The notes below the pieces were generated by a model that was not told where the DNA came from, did not search any database, and was given only the letters and a program-made list of their open reading frames with translations. A DNA stretch of 64,000 nucleotides from Endozoicomonas gorgoniicola (GTDB taxonomy: Bacteria > Pseudomonadota > Gammaproteobacteria > Pseudomonadales > Endozoicomonadaceae): NCBI RefSeq assembly GCF_025562715.2, contig NZ_JAPFCC010000001.1, positions 2,498,501 through 2,562,500 of the forward strand, given 5' to 3'. Each line of letters begins with the position of its first letter. The stretch's first letter is position 1. Shown here one piece after another: positions 7,634-16,603 of the stretch. A program made the translations under genes and the position numbers.

Positions 7634-10600
7634 CTAACGATATTCGATTTTTGCTGCACCTTTACCCAGCCACTGACGAAGATTGAGAACCAGATCATCA
7701 CTTGGACTAACATTCCACTTTTCACCCAGAACCAGGCTGGCAGACGCATCTTCACGGCTATAGTCAATCTGTACCGGCAAACGACCCGGATGCTGCTGCA
7801 ACAGACCGGAAAGGCGCTGATTAAAACCACGATCCATCTGCCCGGCGCTCAGTTGCAAAACAATCTGACGCGCATAATGGCTACGGGCATCCACAATATT
7901 CAGTATTTTTCTGGTTCTCACCTTCAGGCTGCCGGAATAGTCATCGTGAGTGACTTCGCCTTCGACCACAATCACAGCGTCCATCTTGAGCAATTCATGA
8001 AACTGCTCAAAGACATCGGCAAAAATAGACACCTCTATTCGACCAGTACGATCATCCAGGGTGATAAAGCACATCTTGTCGCCACGCTTGTTCTTCATGA
8101 CCCGCATGGCCACGACCAAACCGGCAATATTCTGAGTATCCCCACGGGCTGGCTGCAGGTCTTTTATCCGGTTACGGATAAAGTGCTTTATTTCATGCTC
8201 GTATTCATCAATCGGGTGACCGGTCAGGTACAGCCCAAGGGTATCCTTTTCACCACTCAGGCGACTCTTGTCAGTCCACTCAGACACGGACTGATAACTG
8301 TCGTACACATTCTCTTCACCGGCTGGCACTAATGCACCAAACAAGTCGCTATGACCGGAATCAAAACTCTTTGCCGCCTGATCAGCCGCCTTAATCGCCT
8401 CCGCCTGACTGGCTTCCAGTACAGCCCGGTTAAAATTCAGCGCTTTTTTCGTTCCGGGTTTTGGCCCCATCAGGTCCAGAGCACCAGAGCGAATCAGCGC
8501 CTCCAGCACACGCTTGTTAATACGTTTGGCGTCTGTACGCTCACAAAAATCGAACAGGTCTTTAAAGTCACCGCCTTCTTGCCGTGCTTCAACAATGGCT
8601 TCAATCGGGCCTTCACCAACCCCCTTGATCGCACCCAGCCCATAGACAATATGCCCGTCGTCGTTAACGCCAAACATATATTCACCACTATTCACGTTCG
8701 GCGGCAGAACGGTCAGCCCTATATCTCGACACTCTTCTATAAAGGTCACGACCTTGTCGGTGTTCTGCATATCAGAACTCATGACCGCCGCCATAAATTC
8801 TGCAGGGTAATGAGCCTTCAGCCACAGGGTCTGATAGGACACCAGCGCATAAGCCGCCGAGTGGGATTTGTTAAAACCATAACCGGCGAATTTCTCCACC
8901 AGGTCGAAGATTTTCATGGCCAGCTCACCATCAACCCCCTGCTGAATCGCCCCTTCCTCGAAGATGGAACGCTGCTTGGCCATCTCTTCCGGCTTTTTCT
9001 TACCCATCGCCCGGCGCAACATGTCTGCACCACCGAGGGTATAACCTGCCAGTACCTGGGCGATCTGCATCACCTGCTCCTGATAGAGAATAATGCCGTA
9101 GGTGGGCTGCAGAATCGGTTGCAGCGATTCGTGCTGGTACTGGGCATCGGGGAACGACAACTCTTCACGACCATGCTTACGGTTAATGAAGTTATCCACC
9201 ATGCCCGACTGCAAAGGCCCGGGGCGGAACAGCGCCACCAGTGCAATAATATCTTCGAAACAGTCAGGCAGAAGTCGTTTAATCAGATCCTTCATACCAC
9301 GGGATTCAAGCTGGAATACTGCGGTGGTTTCAGCGCGCTTGAGCATATCGTAGGAAGTCTTGTCTTCCAGATCGATTTGCATAATATCCAGCGGCTCTTC
9401 ACCCCGTTGCTGACGACGGGGGTTAATCATTTTCAGCGCCCAGTCGATGATGGTCAGGGTTCGCAGCCCCAGAAAGTCGAACTTGACCAGACCTGCTGAT
9501 TCCACATCGTTCTTGTCGAACTGGGTCACTACACCCTGACCGTGTTCGTCACAATACAGGGGGGCAAAGTCAGTCAGTTTGGTCGGCGCGATAACCACAC
9601 CACCCGCGTGTTTACCTACGTTCCGGGTAACACCCTCCAGCTTCAGCGCCATCTCCCAGATTTCCCGGGCCTGCTCATCCCCCTCCAGAAAGTCACGTAG
9701 CATGCCTTCCTGCTCAAAGGCCTTGTTCAGGGTCATGCCGACTTCAAAGGGAATCAGCTTGGACAGTTTGTCAGCCAGACCAAAGGACTTGCCCTGAACC
9801 CTTGCCACATCACGCACTACCGCCTTGGCAGCCATGGTACCAAAGGTAATGATCTGGGAAACCGCATTGCGCCCGTAGGTCCGGGCAACGTAATCAATCA
9901 CCTTGTCTCGTCCGTCCATGCAGAAGTCGACGTCAAAGTCAGGCATGGAAACACGTTCCGGGTTCAGAAACCGTTCGAACAGCAGATCATACTGAATCGG
10001 ATCAAGGTCGGTAATTTTCTGAGCATAAGCCACCAGGGAGCCGGCACCGGAACCCCGCCCGGGGCCTACCGGAATACCGTTTTTCTTGGACCACTGGATA
10101 AAGTCCATTACGATCAGGAAGTAGCCGGGAAAACCCATCTGCAGAATAATGTCCAGCTCAAAATCGAGACGATCCCGGTAAATTTTTTCTTTTTCTGTGT
10201 ACTCCGGGTCATCCGGTTGCAAAATAAACCGAAGTCGCTCGGTCAGGCCATCATGGGAAAACTTGCGAAAGTATTCATCCATGGTCATGCCTTCCGGCAC
10301 TGGAAACTCCGGCAGGAAGTATTCACCCAGATGTACATAAACCGAACAGCGCCGGGCTATTTCGACGGTATTCTCAATAGCTTCAGGAATGTCCGAGAAC
10401 AGCTCAATCATCTCGTCTTCCGACTTGAGATACTGCTCCTCACTGTACCGTTTTATACGACGAGGATCGTCCAGCGTCATACTCTCGCCAATGCACACCC
10501 TGGACTCGTGAGCCTCAAACTCTTCACGGGTCAGAAACATGACATCATTGGTCGCGACTACCGGACAGCCCAGTTTGGCTGCCAGCGCCACTGAACCGTG

Positions 10601-11143
10601 TACACACTCCTCATCACCCGTTCGATTGGTTCGGTGCAGCTCCAGGTAATAGCGATCCGGAAACACGTCCATCCATTCCCGGGTCAACTGTTCCGCCAGA
10701 GGCAGATTACCGTTGACAATCGCCTGTCCCACATCACCGTCTTTAGCTCCAGACAGGGCAATCAACCCCTCAGACTTCTCCCTGATCCACTCGCGTTTGA
10801 CGATAGCCCTGCCATGCACCTGGTTCTCAAGAAAGGACTGGGAAATCAGCTCGGTCAGGTTGCGATAACCATTTTCATTCATAGACAGCAGCACCATCCG
10901 AACCGGTTCCAGATCCGGATCACTGTGGGAAACCCACAGATCTGCGCCACTGATGGGCTTAAGACCCGCTCCCTGAGTACCGCTATAAAACTTCACCAGC
11001 GAGTACAGATTCGACTGATCCGTAACCGCTATGGCAGGAAAACCTGCTTCCGAAACCGCCTTGATCAAAGGCTTGACCCGGACTAATCCATCACTCAGGG
11101 AAAATTCGGTATGCAATCTCAGGTGTATAAAACGTGCGGACAT
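7634..11143 (-). CDS. dnaE: DNA polymerase III subunit alpha
   Basis: The replicative polymerase subunit, about 1169 residues. The N-terminal PHP domain begins FIHLRLHTEFSLSDGL. The palm carries two catalytic aspartates in PDFDVDF (near residue 400) and a third in KFDFLGLRTLT. The fingers and helix-hairpin-helix region follow, then a beta-clamp-binding element HSDLFG near residue 920 and an OB-fold (IAGLVVAMRVMKNKRGDKMCFITLDDRTGRIEV). The start MSARFIHL at 11143 matches the family; upstream readings from a TTG at 11173 add ten unmatched residues. In relatives dnaE is cotranscribed with rnhB. Here a divergent gene intervenes, so dnaE must use a promoter in 11144-11529; I could not identify a convincing one by eye. 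Confidence 0.97.
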   Translation of the reverse strand: MSARFIHLRLHTEFSLSDGLVRVKPLIKAVSEAGFPAIAVTDQSNLYSLVKFYSGTQGAGLKPISGADLWVSHSDPDLEPVRMVLLSMNENGYRNLTELISQSFLENQVHGRAIVKREWIREKSEGLIALSGAKDGDVGQAIVNGNLPLAEQLTREWMDVFPDRYYLELHRTNRTGDEECVHGSVALAAKLGCPVVATNDVMFLTREEFEAHESRVCIGESMTLDDPRRIKRYSEEQYLKSEDEMIELFSDIPEAIENTVEIARRCSVYVHLGEYFLPEFPVPEGMTMDEYFRKFSHDGLTERLRFILQPDDPEYTEKEKIYRDRLDFELDIILQMGFPGYFLIVMDFIQWSKKNGIPVGPGRGSGAGSLVAYAQKITDLDPIQYDLLFERFLNPERVSMPDFDVDFCMDGRDKVIDYVARTYGRNAVSQIITFGTMAAKAVVRDVARVQGKSFGLADKLSKLIPFEVGMTLNKAFEQEGMLRDFLEGDEQAREIWEMALKLEGVTRNVGKHAGGVVIAPTKLTDFAPLYCDEHGQGVVTQFDKNDVESAGLVKFDFLGLRTLTIIDWALKMINPRRQQRGEEPLDIMQIDLEDKTSYDMLKRAETTAVFQLESRGMKDLIKRLLPDCFEDIIALVALFRPGPLQSGMVDNFINRKHGREELSFPDAQYQHESLQPILQPTYGIILYQEQVMQIAQVLAGYTLGGADMLRRAMGKKKPEEMAKQRSIFEEGAIQQGVDGELAMKIFDLVEKFAGYGFNKSHSAAYALVSYQTLWLKAHYPAEFMAAVMSSDMQNTDKVVTFIEECRDIGLTVLPPNVNSGEYMFGVNDDGHIVYGLGAIKGVGEGPIEAIVEARQEGGDFKDLFDFCERTDAKRINKRVLEALIRSGALDLMGPKPGTKKALNFNRAVLEASQAEAIKAADQAAKSFDSGHSDLFGALVPAGEENVYDSYQSVSEWTDKSRLSGEKDTLGLYLTGHPIDEYEHEIKHFIRNRIKDLQPARGDTQNIAGLVVAMRVMKNKRGDKMCFITLDDRTGRIEVSIFADVFEQFHELLKMDAVIVVEGEVTHDDYSGSLKVRTRKILNIVDARSHYARQIVLQLSAGQMDRGFNQRLSGLLQQHPGRLPVQIDYSREDASASLVLGEKWNVSPSDDLVLNLRQWLGKGAAKIEYR

Positions 11144-11529
11144 GGGGGTAGGAAACCAAAAACCGTAAAACAACAGTTTAACAGCTCTGCCGGACTGTTC
11201 TCCAGTCCTGTAAAAGCACGAGAAACAGCATCATCAAACGAATTCAGGGAAGACTGAGAACGGCACGACTGCGAAAAAATTCGGGGACAAAAAAAACGTG
11301 CTACATTTGATTATCAGATTTTTCTTGTTCCGCATAACATAGCATAACCACTAAGGTCTGCTATGATCCGTTATCGTCTACTTGATAAAAAAGCCTACTG
11401 CTGCCAACTGACTAAAACAGCCAACTCCGCGTTAGTCTTAATGGCTTTACCTGAAATAAAAAACTGTCATTCGAAATGGTCAGGTAAATCAATTATTCAG
11501 TATCAATCTGTTAAGTATAAGGTTTTACT
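11144..11529. other. Divergent intergenic region dnaE / exported protein
   Basis: This 386-bp stretch has no credible reading frame. It is AT-rich, with a short direct repeat (GCATAACATAGCATAACC) around 11331-11349, a TATGAT at 11362-11367 that could be a -10 element, and AAGG at the correct distance before the ATG at 11530. It must hold the promoters for both divergent genes. Confidence 0.5.
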
Positions 11530-12981
11530 ATGACATATCGGGCAGTCCAATTTATCTTACTTAGCTTTCTGTCCCTGTTTTCACTGTCGGGGTTTGCATT
11601 ACCAGTATCCCCCCCAGTGCCACCACTACCTGAACAGTGTAAATCCCTGTACTTCACAAGTTATGATGACCACTTACGGCACGCTTGTATATATTTCTAT
11701 CAGGATGAAAAATACAAGAACTACAAACCTCATGTTATATATAGCGTTGACAAATTTTCTTCGAAAGTAACCCACATACTCAAAGATAAAGCCAACAGTA
11801 GTTCTGTATTCTTTCTTGTTAACCCCTCATATCAATTGGAAGCTCCACTGTTTATTGATAATGCCAATGTCGCCTTTGTATCAACAAACAGCATGGGTCC
11901 CCCAGCCAATATTATTTTTCTTCAACCCCCTACTATGAAGCAAGAACAAACAGGGACATTCTTCAGATACGATGTGCCTGGTGGAGAGCTGCTGTTCCAT
12001 AGTGTCAGCTTTAGCGACGATTACAGTGGACGGCAGCTCATAACCCATGAAGAACTCTACCCTTTTTTTACCAGCGTGATTGACATCAAATCAGCAAAAA
12101 GCGTTAAGGCAATCGACCTGAGTGTCACCGCTGTACATCATCAACGGGCTGTCAGCCTGGACTGCGGCGACCAAGAGGAACCTATAACCTCTATCAACAT
12201 CGTAAACTCCCGGTTTACAATTCCTGCTAAAAACGCCTACGGTCTCAGCTTTCATTGCACACATAAAGAGCATACATTCAAAGTTCAGTATGCTTTTTCA
12301 TACATATTCCTGAACACCAGCGAGCTGCTGATTCAGAACCATATGCATCTCGACCCTCTTAACACAAACGGCACTCTGACAAACCCTACCACACCTGAAC
12401 CGACTGCAGGCACTATGATCCCCGAAATCCCCGAAGCGGACATAGGCATATTTGTCGATGTCACAGGAAACATTGACTTTAATGACAGCGTCTGTAATGA
12501 CATACAATACACTGACAGCCACGGTATTGTTGGTGTAAGATCTGCCGTTCGCGAGCAGGTTTTGTATGTAGCCAAACCAGAAACATTCAGCGGCAGTCTG
12601 TCGACGGTTCTTGCGGGTACAAAGCAGGGCAACAATTACAGTCCTGAACAAAAAAGCTTTGAGATGGAGCACCTATGCCCAATGTATTTTAACGAAGCCA
12701 TTAAGAACCAACTTCATTATTACCAGCCCGGGCAAGATTCTCCGGTCATGAGTCAGACTATCTATTCAGATTACACTCACAGCCTGCAAGAACAAATTGA
12801 ATATTATAAAAATGGCTTTATCACAACAACTTCAATCGCTGCTGCGGAATTGGCGGCATTAGTCGGTATTGCCATTAAATTTCGTAAACCAATAATTGCA
12901 GCTATCGTCGCTGCCAAAAACCATTTGCTTTATAAAAGAAGTGAAATCCCTCTTGTACAAGAGTCAAAGACTGAGGAATGA
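11530..12981 (+). CDS. Exported, membrane-anchored protein of unknown function
   Basis: A 483-residue protein I do not recognise. Residues 1-23 form a clear Sec signal peptide ending at GFA-LP. The body has about eight cysteines and many short beta-like stretches with Asn (FIDNANVAFVSTNS, LDLSVTAVHHQ, INIVNSRFTI, LLIQNHMHLD, NIDFNDSVCNDIQY), compatible with a right-handed beta-helix, though this is only an impression. Near residues 435-462 there is a hydrophobic helix (TSIAAAELAALVGIAIKF) followed by basic residues and a short cytoplasmic tail, so the bulk probably sits in the periplasm, anchored at the C-terminus. It is inserted between rnhB and dnaE in opposite orientation to the conserved cluster and looks AT-richer than its neighbours, which suggests acquisition. 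Confidence 0.75.
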   Translation: MTYRAVQFILLSFLSLFSLSGFALPVSPPVPPLPEQCKSLYFTSYDDHLRHACIYFYQDEKYKNYKPHVIYSVDKFSSKVTHILKDKANSSSVFFLVNPSYQLEAPLFIDNANVAFVSTNSMGPPANIIFLQPPTMKQEQTGTFFRYDVPGGELLFHSVSFSDDYSGRQLITHEELYPFFTSVIDIKSAKSVKAIDLSVTAVHHQRAVSLDCGDQEEPITSINIVNSRFTIPAKNAYGLSFHCTHKEHTFKVQYAFSYIFLNTSELLIQNHMHLDPLNTNGTLTNPTTPEPTAGTMIPEIPEADIGIFVDVTGNIDFNDSVCNDIQYTDSHGIVGVRSAVREQVLYVAKPETFSGSLSTVLAGTKQGNNYSPEQKSFEMEHLCPMYFNEAIKNQLHYYQPGQDSPVMSQTIYSDYTHSLQEQIEYYKNGFITTTSIAAAELAALVGIAIKFRKPIIAAIVAAKNHLLYKRSEIPLVQESKTEE

Positions 12982-13428
12982 CGAATCAACAAATGCTACC
13001 AACTCAAGCCTGAAACCTCAGGCGAGAGTTGGAGTATTTTCCCTTGCATCCCTTACTGGCTTAAATGAACGACGATGTATAGGCGTCGCTCCCAGTTTTT
13101 TCAGTGCTTCCAGATGCACTTTCGTGGGATAACCTTTATGTCCGCCAATACCATAGCCGGGATACTGTTTTTCCATCTCCGCCATCTCACGATCCCTTGC
13201 TACTTTGGCAAGGATGGAAGCAGCGCTAATTTCCGGCACTTTCCCGTCACCCTTGATAACCGCTTCAGCACGACAGGAAAGAGACGGACAACGGTTACCA
13301 TCAATCAATGCAAGATCAGGTTTTACACTTAAGCCAGCAACAGCCCTCTGCATGGCCAGCATGGTGGCATGAAGAATATTTAGCTCATCAATTTCTTCCA
13401 CATCCGCCCTGGCAATGCACCAGGCTAG

Positions 13429-15137
13429 GAGCCTGACCGAGAATAGGATTTATCTGATATAATAGCGTTCAAAACGCAGCCCTGATGAAGCCTGATGTCG
13501 CCACCACCAAAATTCAAGGATAGCCCTGTTGAGTTCGACCAGCACCTGCTGTTTCCAACCAACATCTTTGATCTTCTTCCCAAAGATCATGACTGCTACA
13601 TCTATGAGACCATCTTCCAGAACATTGATACCTCGGAAGTTGAAAAGCAGTACCATCACCTTGGACAGCATGCCTACCCACCCAAGCTGATCGTAGGTAT
13701 CCTGATCTACGCCTACAGTCATGGTGTATTCAGCTCCCGTGAAATAGAAAAACGGTGTCGGCAGGACTTGGCATTCATGTACATCTCTCAGATGAATTGC
13801 CCAAACTTTCGGGTCCTGGGGGACTTCCGCAAAAACAACCTGTCGTTTTTTCATGACTGTTTCAAACAGTCCGTCAAGCTGGCGATGGAGCTGAAACTGG
13901 CATCGCTTGGGCATATCAGCCTGGATGGTTCGAAATTCAAAGCCAACAGTTCAAAGCATAAGGCCATGAGCTACGGCCGGCTTAAAGCCAAAGAGGCAGA
14001 ACTCAGCGCTGAGGTTGATGAACTGATCAAAAAAGCCAGCCAGTGCGATCAGGAAGAAGACGACGCCTACAAAGAAACCAATGGCTACAGTATTCCTGAA
14101 GACCTCCTGTTTAAAGAAGAACGGCTGAAGAAAATTAAGGCTGCTAAAAAAGCACTGGAAGAGCGTGAGAAAGCCCTCAATCCGGACGAGCCAATAGACG
14201 ACAAGAAACAGATTAGCTTTGCAGACCATGATGCCCGGATGATGAGCAAGAAGGGGTACTGCGAATACAGCTACAATGCTCAAATTAATGTAGATGCGGA
14301 TCACCAGATCATTGTCGGCCAACACATCAGTCAACGCGCCAACGACGTACAGGAAGTAGAGCCTGCTCTTCAGGCTTTGTCAGAATCTACCGATGGCGCG
14401 GCTGTGGATAAATGGAGTATGGACAACGGCTATTTTTCAGGGCCAAATCTGCACACCTTGGATAAACATGGAATAGACGGTTATATCGCTACTGACAAGG
14501 AAGAAAAACCGGCTGTTACGGACCTTGAAAATACTGATCGAAAATTTGTCAAAGCGGATTTTACATACAATATTGAAGCTGACGTCTTCATCTGTCCGGC
14601 TGGGGAAAAATTGGTTACCAATCCAGCCAGTAAAGCTAAGAGGAAAGGCTACCGGGCAAACAAGGAAGTATGCCGAGAGTGCGCTTACCGCTCCAGATGC
14701 AGTGGCTCCAAGAAAAGTGCAGGCAAGGTAATTCGCACAGACAAGTTTGAAACTGCACGACAAGCCATGAATAAAAAAATGGAAACAAGCGAAGCGAAAG
14801 CGGTATACGAACGTCGCAAAGTAATAGCGGAACCGCCGTTTGGTCAGATAAAAAACTCTGGATTCAGGAGTTTCAGTCTGCGCGGGAAAGAGAAAGTGGA
14901 AGCAGAGTTTTCACTGGTATGCACAGTGCATAATTTCAAAAAAATTGTGAAGAAAGCTTTAACGGGGTCACTCCGTCTTGAGGATTTAAAAAAGGTTGAA
15001 AAAGCGGCATAAAGGTAAAGAAAAGCTGTAAATTGGCAAAAATGAGCAAATCAACCTCAAAAAGTGGTTGTTTTTTGCTCATTTTGAATTTTGCGAAACC
15101 TTTAGGAGGACTGCCTAAGCTATTCTCGGTCAGGCTC
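13429..15137 (+). mobile_element. IS1182-family insertion sequence inside rnhB
   Basis: A 1709-bp element with perfect 18-bp terminal inverted repeats (GAGCCTGACCGAGAATAG outward), flanked by the palindromic tetranucleotide CTAG at 13425-13428 and 15138-15141. A single transposase fills it. After the transposase stop, an extended hairpin at about 15038-15087 with A/T-rich arms may act as the element's bidirectional terminator. Ends, frame and target duplication are all intact, pointing to recent insertion. Confidence 0.95.
13495..15012 (+). CDS. IS1182-family transposase
   Basis: A 505-residue DDE transposase. The N-terminal part (HHLGQHAYPPKLIVGILIYAYSHGVFSSREIEKRC) is the DUF772 region typical of IS1182/IS5-group enzymes. 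It is followed by SLDGSKFKANSS with the first Asp, a charged coiled-coil insertion at about residues 165-240, then SMDNGYFSG with the second Asp, a zinc-ribbon-like Cys cluster (CPAGEKL...CRECAYRSRCSGS) and ERRKVIAEPPFGQIKNSGFRSF with the catalytic Glu. The frame is uninterrupted. Confidence 0.95.
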   Translation: MSPPPKFKDSPVEFDQHLLFPTNIFDLLPKDHDCYIYETIFQNIDTSEVEKQYHHLGQHAYPPKLIVGILIYAYSHGVFSSREIEKRCRQDLAFMYISQMNCPNFRVLGDFRKNNLSFFHDCFKQSVKLAMELKLASLGHISLDGSKFKANSSKHKAMSYGRLKAKEAELSAEVDELIKKASQCDQEEDDAYKETNGYSIPEDLLFKEERLKKIKAAKKALEEREKALNPDEPIDDKKQISFADHDARMMSKKGYCEYSYNAQINVDADHQIIVGQHISQRANDVQEVEPALQALSESTDGAAVDKWSMDNGYFSGPNLHTLDKHGIDGYIATDKEEKPAVTDLENTDRKFVKADFTYNIEADVFICPAGEKLVTNPASKAKRKGYRANKEVCRECAYRSRCSGSKKSAGKVIRTDKFETARQAMNKKMETSEAKAVYERRKVIAEPPFGQIKNSGFRSFSLRGKEKVEAEFSLVCTVHNFKKIVKKALTGSLRLEDLKKVEKAA

Positions 15138-15376
15138 CTAGAGCCTTTTCCCTGATTTCATCAAACAGGGCATCACGCTTTTTCTCAGACAGCTTCTTGG
15201 AATCGTTCAGCCCTTCAATCGGTCTGGCAGGATCAAGGATGACCGCTGCCGTCACAACAGGCCCGCATAACGGTCCCCGTCCCACTTCATCAACGCCGCA
15301 AACCAACTGTCCCGCGACTTCAGGCTGCGCAAACAGATCCAGCTCAACCTGACAATTTTCACTAACTGACTCTTTA

Positions 15377-16531
15377 TTACCTGACATCGTATTTCCCAAT
15401 CACAGACTGAATGGCTTGCCAGGCCAAAACACTGGCATCACGCTTCAGGGTTCGGTGGATATCGGCAAAATTACCGGTCACTTCCTGACGCCAGGGCTCA
15501 TCCTGCAACGCCTTCAGCATGGCCTTCGTAAGATTTTCCACCGTTGCCTCATCCTGCAACAGTTCGGGCACCATCGGTTTGTCGCTTAACAGGTTGGGCA
15601 GTCCGACATGCTTCACTTTCACCAGCCGGCTTAAAATCGCAAAGCTCAGTTTTGCCATACGATAACTGATCACCATGGGGCGTTTGTGCAGAGCGGCTTC
15701 CAGTGAAGCGGTACCCGAAGCAATCAGAATCGCGTCTGACGCCGCCATCACCTCTGAGGCACGGCCATCGGTCAGCACAATATCCAGATCGGGGTAACCT
15801 TCCAAAACCGGCAACAACTGCTGCTTTCGACGTTCGTTCGCTGCAGGAATCAGAAATCGAATGGATGGAATCTGTTGGCGAACCTGACGGGCAGTCTCCA
15901 GAAATAAGTCTGACAGGCGAGCCACTTCCGCCTTACGACTGCCCGGCAAAATGGCCATCACCGGCCCGTCGCCGGCAATGTTCAATGATTGACGGGCCAG
16001 GGTCTGATCAGGCTCCATTGCCACCTGATCCGCCAGCGGATGCCCAACAAAAGTGACTGGCACATCATGCCCCTGATAATACTCCGCCTCAAATGGCAGC
16101 AGACAGAGCATATGATCCACGGAACGGCGTATCTTTTTCAGCCGCCCTTCACGCCAGGCCCAGACTTGCGGACTGACATAATGCACCGTGGGAATGCCAT
16201 TACTTTTCAGATGACGCTCAAGCGCCAGGTTGAAATCCGGCGCATCAATGCCAATAAAGACATCCGGACGATCCTGCAGAAAGGTTTCCCGCAAGCGTTT
16301 GCGAATACCCAACAGCTCACGCAAACGCCCGAGTACTTCAACCAGCCCCATGACCGAAAGTCGCTCCATGGGAAACAGGCTTTCAAAACCTTCGGCGATC
16401 ATCCCGGGACCACCAATACCGTAGCAACGTGCGTCCGGATGATGACGTTTAATTTCCCGAACCAGAGCTGCACCCAAAAGGTCGCCCGATGCTTCACCCG
16501 CCACCATGGCAAAAGTCAGAGGTTTTGACAT
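15377..16531 (-). CDS. lpxB: Lipid-A-disaccharide synthase
   Basis: It joins UDP-2,3-diacylglucosamine and 2,3-diacylglucosamine 1-phosphate to give the beta-1,6 disaccharide of lipid A at the inner face of the inner membrane. The 384-residue GT-B-fold protein (family GT19) starts PLTFAMVAGEASGDLLGAALV and contains YGIGGPGM, YVSPQVWAWREGRLKKI, FVGHPLAD, ILPGSRKAEV and the donor-site SGTASLEAAL. Its stop overlaps the start of rnhB by about ten bases; lpxA lies upstream across a minisatellite. Length matches the family. Confidence 0.97.
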   Translation of the reverse strand: MSKPLTFAMVAGEASGDLLGAALVREIKRHHPDARCYGIGGPGMIAEGFESLFPMERLSVMGLVEVLGRLRELLGIRKRLRETFLQDRPDVFIGIDAPDFNLALERHLKSNGIPTVHYVSPQVWAWREGRLKKIRRSVDHMLCLLPFEAEYYQGHDVPVTFVGHPLADQVAMEPDQTLARQSLNIAGDGPVMAILPGSRKAEVARLSDLFLETARQVRQQIPSIRFLIPAANERRKQQLLPVLEGYPDLDIVLTDGRASEVMAASDAILIASGTASLEAALHKRPMVISYRMAKLSFAILSRLVKVKHVGLPNLLSDKPMVPELLQDEATVENLTKAMLKALQDEPWRQEVTGNFADIHRTLKRDASVLAWQAIQSVIGKYDVR

Positions 16532-16551
16532 TCGCTATCCTTTTCTAACTG

Positions 16552-16603
16552 CACAGTAGCTATCCACAGTAACTATCCACAGTAACTATCAACAGTAACT
16601 ATC
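16552..16603. repeat. 13-bp minisatellite between lpxA and lpxB (4 units)
   Basis: Four consecutive copies of CACAGTAACTATC with one substitution in the first and one in the last. The fourth copy includes the lpxA stop codon (TAG on the minus strand at 16599-16601). Two of the junctions read CTATCCACA, one base from the DnaA-box consensus TTATCCACA. Confidence 0.9.

Larger units (their letters stand above)
13018..15387 (-). pseudogene. rnhB: Ribonuclease HII, split by an IS1182 element
   Basis: RNase HII cuts at ribonucleotides in DNA. The N-terminal third (from the ATG at 15387, overlapping the lpxB stop) contains GVDEVGRGPLCGPV with the first catalytic acids and LNDSKKLSEKKR, and breaks after EKAL. 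The remainder, 13018-13424, continues in register as AWCIARADVEEIDELNIL and holds ALIDGN and ISAASILAKVARD. The two parts are separated by an element flanked by duplicated CTAG. As it stands, the first part ends at a TGA inside the inverted repeat about 85 codons in, so no full catalytic site is made. Deleting the element plus one CTAG restores one open frame of normal length. Confidence 0.95.

Noticed and set aside
8351..9499. Plus-strand open frame of 382 codons opposite dnaE
   Set aside because: Antisense shadow of the polymerase gene.
16552..16603. Replication origin suggested by iterated DnaA-like boxes
   Set aside because: Only two near matches, no AT-rich unwinding region, no dnaA/dnaN/gyrB or rep gene nearby; better called a minisatellite.
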